Assembly: GCA_964532405.1 (NCBI GenBank)
Contig: CAZHIC010000072.1
Span: 1-5,359 of the forward strand
Origin: PALSA-1006 sp964532405
GTDB lineage: Bacteria > Pseudomonadota > Gammaproteobacteria > Burkholderiales > Gallionellaceae
DNA length: 5,359 nucleotides
Reading direction: 5' to 3'
Shown here in pieces: positions 1-5,359 of the stretch. The notes under the pieces were generated by a model. That model did not search any database. It saw only the letters and a program-made list of their open reading frames with translations, and was not told the origin of the DNA. How positions within the stretch are numbered: the first letter of the stretch is position 1; every line of letters begins with the position of its first letter. The position numbers and the translations under genes are program-made.

Positions 1-351
1 CTACGGCGAAAATTAAAAATTGTTTTTCTCGTTTGCTTCCTCTACCGCTTGCGGGAGAGGATTGAGGTGAGGGCATCTGGCACCCAATTCGCCCATGCGG
101 GCGGCCGTCACGGCCTTAGTGCCGCTGCCGGTGTTTGAGTTTGATCAGCGGGTGGCGTGGTGAAACGGGAAGAGAAAAATATCTCGTTCGGGGGCGGTTG
201 TGCCGAGGGTCTAAAGTGCAACGTGCTGCGTGTGTTTTAGAGGGATGGCGCGGCAAATTCTTGCCGTGGGGATGGGAAATCTCAAAGGAGAGTCGGGTTA
301 AAATCGGATTGAGGTGGATTTCGGGGCGAATTTGTTTTGACTTTGGGGGTT
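1..351. other. Upstream region without a supported gene
   Basis: No convincing gene is visible here. One frame is open at 135-371 and would encode 78 residues, but its Trp/Gly/Arg-rich product matches no family I know and it has no clear ribosome-binding site. Contents seen: an A/T-rich start (8-30), a REP-like hairpin (39-60), a perfect 13-base palindrome (103-115, GGCCGT-C-ACGGCC), and an AAAGGAG sequence at 284-290. Just after that AAAGGAG, scattered frames give fragments that could be decayed TetR helix 1: ESRVKI in the frame of 288-305 and RIEVDFGANLF in the frame of 305-337, compared with the family's usual K-I-L-x-A-A-x-x-L-F. This is weak evidence taken alone. It gains weight because the helix-turn-helix remnant follows directly at 352. 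The operon promoter presumably lies in or just after this region. Confidence 0.5.
39..74. repeat. REP-like palindromic hairpin element
   Basis: Positions 39-60 form a stem-loop: CCTCT, one A/G mismatch, then CCGC pairing with GCGG and AGAGG around a tiny TT/CTTG loop. It is followed by the tail ATTGAGGTGAGGGC (61-74). A hairpin of the type CCTCTCCCGC-TTGCGGGAGAGG followed by a GGTGAGGG tail is, from memory, a common dispersed intergenic element in proteobacterial genomes, so I read this as one slightly diverged REP-type copy. Only one copy lies in the window, so its repeated nature cannot be shown here. No T-run follows the hairpin on either strand, which argues against a classical terminator. 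Confidence 0.5.
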
Positions 352-365
352 GGATTTCCTATCCT
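337..365 (+). promoter_or_regulatory. Candidate sigma70 promoter inside the regulator remnant
   Basis: TTGACT (337-342) and TATCCT (360-365) are separated by exactly 17 bases. They match the -35 and -10 consensus at 5 of 6 and 4 of 6 positions. A transcript would begin near 372 and read through the regulator remnant into the pump genes. The site overlaps the DNA that should encode the start of the regulator's helix-turn-helix, so it would be an internal or newly arisen promoter, not the ancestral one. This is motif matching by eye only. A chance match is quite possible. Confidence 0.3.
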
Positions 366-854
366 TCGTGAGATATGCCGCCGCGCCGGGGTCAATTTGG
401 CGGGGGTGAATTATCACTTCAGCGGAAAAGAAGCGTTGTTCGTTGCCGTACTCAATTTCGAACCGATCACAGCCTGATGTGCGCCGACAACAGTCCGGGT
501 TGTGCAAAAGCACGTCTGACGAATTTTATTCGGGAGCTGCTGACGCGGCTGATGAACGAAAACGGTTCAGCGCAAAGCCAGCTGATGATGCGTGAAATGA
601 TCGAACCGACGATGGCGTTGGATAGCATCGTCAAGGAGGTGATCGCACCGCTGCACGAATTCGTCGGACAGATGGTGCGCGATATCGTGGGTGAAGGGGT
701 TTTATCGGATGAGGTACGCCGCTGTGTGTTCAGCATCTTCGGACAGTGCGCGTTTTACCGTCAATCGAATGAGCTGATCCGGTGCCTGTACCCGGATTTG
801 CTCTATGACCCCCACGAGATAGAGGCAATAGCCAAGCATATCGCCAAAGTTTAA
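352..854 (+). pseudogene. Frameshifted TetR/AcrR-family (CecR-like) regulator remnant
   Basis: TetR regulators bind operators as dimers through an N-terminal helix-turn-helix and release DNA when the C-terminal domain binds a ligand; many repress an adjacent efflux operon. In the frame starting at 352 the DNA reads GF, LREI, RRAGVNLAGVNYHF and SGKEALFVAVL, an almost textbook TetR recognition region, and then ends at TGA 475-477. The rest of the protein is in another frame from about 480 to the stop at 852-854: NFIRELLTRLM, REMIEPTMALDSIV, VIAPLHEF, IFGQCAFYRQ. That resembles the CecR (DUF1956) C-terminal domain. The longest single frame over the locus, 375-854 (159 residues), therefore starts with about 35 nonsense residues read from the HTH DNA, and no start codon gives both domains. 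The spacing GF-P-I-LREI also lacks about two residues usual before LREI, and helix 1 is not readable in frame. The linker between the two domains seems about 8 residues short. The 5' boundary is uncertain (traces from about 288). Alternatives are assembly or homopolymer errors in an intact gene, or expression of a C-terminal fragment. Family assignment is strong; inactivation is inferred. Confidence 0.75.
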
Positions 855-882
855 AGAGTTGCCACAGATGAATCGCATGACC

Positions 883-886
883 GGAG
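883..886 (+). promoter_or_regulatory. Ribosome-binding site of the adaptor gene
   Basis: GGAG, within CCGGAGAAAT, lies 7 bases before the ATG at 894. It supports that start over any downstream ATG, as does the complete lipoprotein signal peptide that follows the start. The spacer from the regulator's stop (854) is only 39 bases, with no obvious promoter or terminator, so the pump genes are probably co-transcribed with the regulator locus. Confidence 0.7.
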
Positions 887-893
887 AAATTAA

Positions 894-2048
894 ATGAAAC
901 TACCCGTATCAGCCAGCCTAGCCAGAAGCGTACTCACAGGATTGTTCTTTTCCACATTGCTGGCAGGCTGCGGCGCGGGCGACGAGCAAAAAAAACTGGC
1001 TGCGGCAGGAGCGGCGCCACCGCCCGAGGTCGATGTAGTCATTGCCAAACCCGCCACGGTGACGCTGACGCACGATCTGCCCGGGCGTTTGCAAGCCTAT
1101 CGTACGGCTCAGGTGCGCGCGCGGGTAGAGGGCATCGTCGAGAAGCGTTTGTTCGCCGAAGGCAGCGATGTCAAAGCGGGTGTCGCGCTGTATCAGATAA
1201 CTGTAGGCAACTATCAGAGCAACCATGAAGCAGCCAAAGCGGATCTGGCTGTCGCGCGCCAGAATTTGGCGCGTTCCAAGCAATTGCTGGAAGCGAAAAT
1301 GGTGAGTCAGCAGGGCTACGATTTAAACGAAGCAAAGTTGAAACAAGCCGAGGCCGCTTATTCGAGAGCCAATGAAGACAGGGAAAATACCCGCGTGCCG
1401 GCACCGATCTCCGGGCGTATCGGTCGCTCGCTGGTCACTGAAGGCGCACTGGTCGGACACGGTGAAGCTACCTTGCTGGCGACTATCGAGCAAGCAGACA
1501 CGCTGTATGTGAATTTCACCCAATCTGGCGCGGATATATTGCGCCTGCAACAAGCGGTGAAAGCGGGCAAGCTGAAGCGCGCCGACTCGACCAAGATCGC
1601 GCTTGTGTTGGAAGACGGCAGCCTCTATCCGTTGCCCGGCAAATTGTTATTTACCGACATGGCTTCCGATCCCGGCACCGGCAGCGTATTCATGCGCGCC
1701 GAGATCCCCAACCCGAACCACGAACTACTCCCCGGCATGTTTGTGACTATCCGCTTTCCCGAAGCATTGGCCGACGCAGTCATCAGCGTGCCGCAACGCG
1801 CGATCCAAGCGAACACACAAGGCCAGTTCGTGATGGTCGTGGATGCGGAAGGCAAGGCAACGCCGCGACCCGTCAAGACAGGCAGCATGAGCGGCAGTGA
1901 TTTTGTCATCGAAACCGGGTTGCGGGGCGGCGAGCAAATCATCGTGAATGGCCTGCAGAAAGCGCGCCCCGGCAGCGTGGTGAAAGCCGTGCTATTGGAT
2001 GTTGCCACAAATACCGCGCCGCCGATGCCCGCTCCAGAAAAGAAATAG
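894..2048 (+). CDS. RND efflux periplasmic adaptor lipoprotein (AcrA/MexA-type, HlyD family)
   Basis: This 384-residue membrane-fusion protein links an RND transporter to an outer-membrane channel. Residues 1-25 are a signal peptide with lipobox LLAGC; Cys26 should be lipidated, anchoring the protein at the inner membrane facing the periplasm. Domains in order: first lipoyl half around 64-105 (LPGR, GIVEKRLFAEGSDVKAG), alpha-hairpin about 107-168, second lipoyl half about 169-200 (PISGRIGRSLVTEGALV), beta-barrel about 203-295 (ending in NPNHELLPGMFV), membrane-proximal domain about 297-370, then a Pro/Ala-rich tail. The hairpin tip keeps the R-x3-L-x6-S channel-docking motif at Arg127, Leu131 and Ser138. 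From memory of the two references, the hairpin has the MexA length and is one heptad shorter per helix than AcrA. The usual QIDPA after the first lipoyl half reads QITVG here, a small departure. The transporter gene follows after 9 bases, so the two proteins are very probably partners. Family and role are certain at subfamily level; substrates are not predictable. Confidence 0.96.
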   Translation: MKLPVSASLARSVLTGLFFSTLLAGCGAGDEQKKLAAAGAAPPPEVDVVIAKPATVTLTHDLPGRLQAYRTAQVRARVEGIVEKRLFAEGSDVKAGVALYQITVGNYQSNHEAAKADLAVARQNLARSKQLLEAKMVSQQGYDLNEAKLKQAEAAYSRANEDRENTRVPAPISGRIGRSLVTEGALVGHGEATLLATIEQADTLYVNFTQSGADILRLQQAVKAGKLKRADSTKIALVLEDGSLYPLPGKLLFTDMASDPGTGSVFMRAEIPNPNHELLPGMFVTIRFPEALADAVISVPQRAIQANTQGQFVMVVDAEGKATPRPVKTGSMSGSDFVIETGLRGGEQIIVNGLQKARPGSVVKAVLLDVATNTAPPMPAPEKK

Positions 2049-2051
2049 AGG
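2047..2051 (+). promoter_or_regulatory. Ribosome-binding site overlapping the adaptor stop; GTG start of transporter
   Basis: AGAGG at 2047-2051 overlaps the adaptor's TAG stop (2046-2048) and sits 6 bases before GTG 2058. The GTG is the right start: it gives the conserved RND N-terminus (KFFIDRPIFAWV), whereas the next in-frame Met (residue 31) would delete the first membrane helix. The overlap of stop codon and ribosome-binding site suggests translational coupling, which would keep adaptor and transporter levels matched. Confidence 0.65.
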
Positions 2052-2057
2052 TAAGCT

Positions 2058-5000
2058 GTGATCGCCAAATTTTTTATCGACCGACCGATCTTCGCTTGGG
2101 TCATCGCCATCATCATTCTGTTGAGTGGCGCGCTGGCCTTGCGCGGCATGCCGGTGTCCTCTTATCCGGCTGTGGCTTCCCCGGCCTTGGCGATCACCGT
2201 CAACTATCCCGGCGCATCGGCGCAGGTAGTGGAAGAGACCGCTGTCGCGCTGATTGAGCAGGAGATGAACGGTATCGAGCATTTGCTCTACATGGAGTCG
2301 GCCTCCGAGCAGGGTATCGGTTCCATCACGCTGACTTTCGAAGCCGGCACCAATCTCGATGCCGCCTCGGTGGAAACGCAGAACCGTATCAAGCGTGCCG
2401 AGGCACGTCTGCCCGAAGATGTGCGCCGTCTCGGTATCAACGTGGTGAAGTCGGCGCGCAACTATCTGATGTTCATTTCGCTGATCTCGCCTGACAAGAG
2501 CAATAGCAATGTCGCGCTCGGTAGTTATGCCGCCGCACATGTGCTGGAGAGCATCCGCCGCGTACCGGGCGTGGGCGAGGCCATTCTGTTCGGCACCGAA
2601 TATTCGATGCGCATCTGGCTCCGGCCCGACCGTCTGCAAGCCTACGGTCTGACACCGGCCGATGTTAGCCGTGCGGTGCGTGCGCAGAACACCCAACTCG
2701 CCACCGGCGAGATGGGACAACTGCCCGCACTGGACGGGCAGCAACTCAATGCGATCATCGTTACCAAAGGGCGTTTGTCCACGGTGGAAGAATTTGGCAA
2801 CGTGATCGTGCGCGGCAATGCGGACGGCTCGTCGGTGCGCGTGAAAGACGTGGCGCGGGTGGAACTCGGCGCGCAGGATTATTCGATTGCCGCGCGTATG
2901 GACGGTCAGCCGGCCGCCGCCATCGCGGTGCGTTTGGCGCCGGGTGCGAATGCGCTCGACACTGCCAAAGAGGTCAAGTCCAAAATGGCCGAATTGTCCA
3001 AGTTCTTCCCCAAAGGCGTGGACTGGGTGGTGCCTTACGATACCTCGCAGTTCGTCGACATCTCGATCAAAGAGGTGGTGAAAACGCTGGTCGAGGCGAT
3101 CATCCTGGTGTTTTTGGTGATGTATCTGTTCCTTGAGAATTTCCGCGCCACGCTGATCCCGACTATCGTGGTGCCGATCGCGCTGACAGGTGCGGTGGTG
3201 GGGTTGTACGTGATCGGATATTCGATCAACACACTGACGTTATTCGCCATGGTGCTGGCGATCGGCGTGGTGGTGGATGACGCCATCGTGGTGGTGGAGA
3301 ACGTAGAACGTATCATGACCGAAGAAGGATTGCCGCCGCGTGAAGCGACGCGCAAGGCGATGGGGCAGATATTCAACGCCATTATCGCCATCACTTTGGT
3401 GTTGATCGCCGTGTTCGTGCCGATGGCATTCTTCAGCGGCTCGGTCGGCGCGATCTATCGTCAGTTCTCCGTGACATTGATATTGACCATCATCTTCTCG
3501 CTGCTGATGGCGCTGACGCTGACGCCCGCCTTGTGCGCCACGATACTCCGGCATACGCCGGGTCACGAGCTCAGGCCGAGTACTGGTTTCTTCGGTTGGT
3601 TCAACCGCTTCTTCGACCGGATGACGCGGGGTTACCAAGCCGGTGTCGCCGGGGGACTGAAGCGAACCGGGCGCTATCTCGTCATCTACGCCGTGATCCT
3701 CGCGGCGGTGGGTACGCTGTTCGTAAAATTGCCCACCAGTTTTCTGCCGGAAGAAGACCAGGGTTATTTCATCAGCATCATGCAGCTGCCGGCGGGGGCG
3801 ACCCGGGAACGTACGCTGGAGGTGCTGTCACAGGTCGAGCAGTTCTATCTGAAACAATCCGAGGTGGAACATGTGATCGGCGTGGCGGGTTTTTCTTTCT
3901 TCGGGCGCGGTCAGAATGCGGCAATCGCTTTCGTGCGCCTCAAGGGCTGGGATGAACGACCCAAGCCGGAAAACTCCGCCTCATCAATGGTGCAGCGCGC
4001 CAACATGATGCTGTTCCGCATCAAACAGGCGATGATATTTTCCATCAACGTGCCGCCGATCCCCGAGTTGGCTGCCGCCGGTGGATTCGATTTCCGCCTG
4101 CAGGATCGTGCCGGGTTAGGGCGCGAAAAACTGCTGGAAGCGCGCAACATGGCACTGGGTCTCGCCAGTAAGAACCCCAATCTGACCGGTGTGCGTCCCG
4201 AAGGACAAGAGCCGTCACCGCAGTTGCGTCTGGAGATTAACCAGTTGAAGGCTCGAGCACTCGGTATCGATCTGGCCGATCTGAACGAGACGCTGCAATC
4301 GACGCTCGGTGTGACTTATATCAACGACTTCGTGCGCGATGGCCGCGTGCTGCGCGTGCAGATGCAAGCCGAGCCGCGCACCCGGTCGACACCGGAGCAG
4401 ATACTGCGTGTCCCGGTGCGCAACCTGCAAGGTGATATGGTGCCATTGTCCGAGATCGCCACGATACGTTGGACGGTGGGCGCGCCAAAACTCGATCGCT
4501 ACAACGGCATCCCGTCGATGAAAATCGCGGGCAGTCCGGCACCCGGCCGCAGCAGCGGCGATGCGTTGGCGGCGATGAAAGAGATCGCAAGCCAGCTACC
4601 GCCGGGTTTCGGTTTCGAATGGTCCGGCATCTCCTATGAAGAAAGCCTCTCGGGCAGTCAGGCGGGCTTCCTGTTCGCACTCTCGCTGGTCGCGGTGTTT
4701 CTCTGTCTTGCCGCGCTGTACGAAAGCTGGTCTGTCCCGTTCGCGGTCATTCTGGTGGTACCCGTCGGCATTCTTGGCGCATTGCTGGCGGTGACATTGC
4801 GCGGCTTGCCCAACGATGTGTATTTCAAAGTCGGCCTCATCGTCATCATCGGTCTCTCGACCAAGAACGCGATCCTGATCATCGAATTTGCGCGCCATCT
4901 GCAAGAACAGGGGAAAGACCTGATCGAAGCCACGCTGGAAGCGTGCCGCCTGCGCTTCCGTCCGATTCTCATGACTTCTATCGCGTTCATCTTGGGTGTC

Positions 5001-5183
5001 TTGCCTCTGGCGATCTCGACGGGTGCGGGCGCGAATGGTCGCCATGCCATCGGCACCGGTGTGATGGGCGGTATGCTTACCGCGACAGTGCTGGCGGTGT
5101 TTTTGATTCCGGTATTCTTTGTGGTCGTGCGTCGCATCTTCCCCGGCAAGCCGAAGATCAGCGATGAAGCTCATGGAAAGTGA
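2058..5183 (+). CDS. RND multidrug efflux transporter, inner-membrane permease (AcrB/MexB-type, HAE-1)
   Basis: This 1041-residue proton/drug antiporter (AcrB has 1049) works as a trimer in the inner membrane and passes substrates to a TolC-like channel through the adaptor. The sequence is full length with the 12-helix RND plan: TM1 about 10-28, first periplasmic part, TM2-TM6 about 339-490, a cytoplasmic linking segment, TM7 about 538-557, second periplasmic part, TM8-TM12 about 870-1022. The proton-relay residues are all present: Asp407 and Asp408 (GVVVDDAIVVVENVER), Lys936 (GLSTKNAILI), Arg966 and Thr973 (RLRFRPILMTS). The switch loop GFSFFGRGQN (611-620) and the trimer-hairpin sequence ending GQQLNA (227-232) are recognisable. 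By alignment to remembered AcrB, the deep drug pocket is partly changed. Aromatics kept are Tyr136 (for Phe), Phe178, Phe612, Phe614 and Phe625, while the position of AcrB Phe610 is Ile607; Glu130 becomes Val, Ser134 Arg, Asn274 Asp and Asp276 Ser. It belongs to the multidrug (HAE-1) group and not the heavy-metal (CusA/CzcA) group. Substrates are unknown. I give no gene symbol because acrB, mexB and similar names are not separable here. Confidence 0.97.
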   Translation: MIAKFFIDRPIFAWVIAIIILLSGALALRGMPVSSYPAVASPALAITVNYPGASAQVVEETAVALIEQEMNGIEHLLYMESASEQGIGSITLTFEAGTNLDAASVETQNRIKRAEARLPEDVRRLGINVVKSARNYLMFISLISPDKSNSNVALGSYAAAHVLESIRRVPGVGEAILFGTEYSMRIWLRPDRLQAYGLTPADVSRAVRAQNTQLATGEMGQLPALDGQQLNAIIVTKGRLSTVEEFGNVIVRGNADGSSVRVKDVARVELGAQDYSIAARMDGQPAAAIAVRLAPGANALDTAKEVKSKMAELSKFFPKGVDWVVPYDTSQFVDISIKEVVKTLVEAIILVFLVMYLFLENFRATLIPTIVVPIALTGAVVGLYVIGYSINTLTLFAMVLAIGVVVDDAIVVVENVERIMTEEGLPPREATRKAMGQIFNAIIAITLVLIAVFVPMAFFSGSVGAIYRQFSVTLILTIIFSLLMALTLTPALCATILRHTPGHELRPSTGFFGWFNRFFDRMTRGYQAGVAGGLKRTGRYLVIYAVILAAVGTLFVKLPTSFLPEEDQGYFISIMQLPAGATRERTLEVLSQVEQFYLKQSEVEHVIGVAGFSFFGRGQNAAIAFVRLKGWDERPKPENSASSMVQRANMMLFRIKQAMIFSINVPPIPELAAAGGFDFRLQDRAGLGREKLLEARNMALGLASKNPNLTGVRPEGQEPSPQLRLEINQLKARALGIDLADLNETLQSTLGVTYINDFVRDGRVLRVQMQAEPRTRSTPEQILRVPVRNLQGDMVPLSEIATIRWTVGAPKLDRYNGIPSMKIAGSPAPGRSSGDALAAMKEIASQLPPGFGFEWSGISYEESLSGSQAGFLFALSLVAVFLCLAALYESWSVPFAVILVVPVGILGALLAVTLRGLPNDVYFKVGLIVIIGLSTKNAILIIEFARHLQEQGKDLIEATLEACRLRFRPILMTSIAFILGVLPLAISTGAGANGRHAIGTGVMGGMLTATVLAVFLIPVFFVVVRRIFPGKPKISDEAHGK

Positions 5184-5359
5184 CCGGACAGCTTATCGCC
5201 GCACGCGGTTGCAGCAACAGTATTTTCCAACCCCTAAATGAGTCCGAACGAAGGGTTTTGAATCTAATGCCACCCCCGATGTGCCGTCTAAAAATGCCTT
5301 GATCTCCATAAGATGCGAACATCCAACCCGCCCAATGGGGATTCCCATGGATGCCGTAG
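5184..5359. other. Downstream intergenic stretch, no outer-membrane-factor gene
   Basis: No supported gene lies between the transporter's stop and the window end. A weak inverted repeat (AACCC at 5229-5233 with GGGTT at 5253-5257, followed by two more T) could be a poor terminator, but the loop is long and the T-run short. An imperfect inverted repeat, CCAATGGG (5332-5339) against CCCATGG (5344-5350), lies near the end. Two minus-strand frames are open through this stretch. One could encode 51 residues from an ATG at 5346-5348 to a stop at 5193-5195, but it has no ribosome-binding site and matches nothing I recognise. The TolC/OprM partner expected in MexAB-OprM-like operons is not present. 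Confidence 0.55.

Noticed and set aside
81..102. Partial likeness between CCCAATTCGCCCATGCGGG (upstream) and CCAACCCGCCCAATGGGG (5323-5340)
   Set aside because: Matches are short and interrupted; not enough to claim a direct repeat or attachment sites.
136..146. GAGTTTGATC, resembling the start of 16S rRNA
   Set aside because: Only about ten bases match and the following sequence does not continue as 16S rRNA.
135..371. Possible 78-residue protein before the regulator remnant
   Set aside because: No ribosome-binding site, no recognisable domain and odd Trp/Gly-rich composition. Its last third overlaps the traces of the decayed regulator.
1625..2149. Minus-strand open frame of 174 codons
   Set aside because: Antisense shadow of the adaptor and the transporter start; no recognisable motif or ribosome-binding site.
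1992..2744. Long minus-strand open frame (250 codons) opposite the adaptor end and transporter start
   Set aside because: It lies entirely antisense to two clearly conserved genes, has no family resemblance (His/Arg/Gly-rich composition typical of an antisense reading), and is explained by codon bias on the other strand.
4596..5174. Minus-strand open frame of 192 codons opposite the transporter's 3' end
   Set aside because: Its charged, low-information composition is the usual antisense reading of membrane-helix codons; the plus-strand gene accounts for the sequence.
5229..5259. Possible rho-independent terminator after the transporter gene
   Set aside because: The stem is only about five pairs with a loop near 19 bases and four T in total, two of them in the stem; too weak to call.

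Overview
The window carries one same-strand efflux operon. A damaged TetR/AcrR-type regulator gene is followed by two intact genes for a tripartite RND multidrug pump: an AcrA/MexA-type lipoprotein adaptor (894-2048) and an AcrB/MexB-type HAE-1 inner-membrane transporter (2058-5183). The gene order, the lipobox of the adaptor and the close likeness of both pump proteins to AcrAB/MexAB point to a Gram-negative proteobacterium. Moderately high GC and a GC-rich REP-like hairpin upstream fit a beta- or gammaproteobacterium. I cannot name the genus.

Layout. 1-351 is largely non-coding, with a REP-like hairpin at 39-60 and its tail to about 74, a short palindrome, and faint out-of-frame traces of the start of a TetR gene from about 288. 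352-854 holds the recognisable regulator remnant. Its helix-turn-helix is readable only in one frame (352-474, closed by a TGA at 475-477), while its CecR/DUF1956-like ligand domain is readable only in another frame (about 480-854). 855-893 is a 39-base spacer with a good ribosome-binding site. The adaptor and transporter genes are 9 bases apart, and the transporter's Shine-Dalgarno overlaps the adaptor's stop codon. 5184-5359 is non-coding as far as I can see and contains no outer-membrane-factor gene.

How it works together (family knowledge plus inference). The transporter uses the proton gradient to extrude lipophilic compounds. The adaptor bridges it to a TolC/OprM-like channel that must be encoded elsewhere, since none is here. 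All proton-relay residues of the transporter and the R-L-S channel-docking motif of the adaptor are present, so the pump looks functional. The regulator, by contrast, appears unable to produce a DNA-binding protein from this sequence as given. If that is real and not an assembly error, local repression of the pump would be lost. I found no undescribed system. The broken regulator, a promoter-like sequence inside its remnant and an unusual set of drug-pocket residues in the transporter are the points most worth checking.
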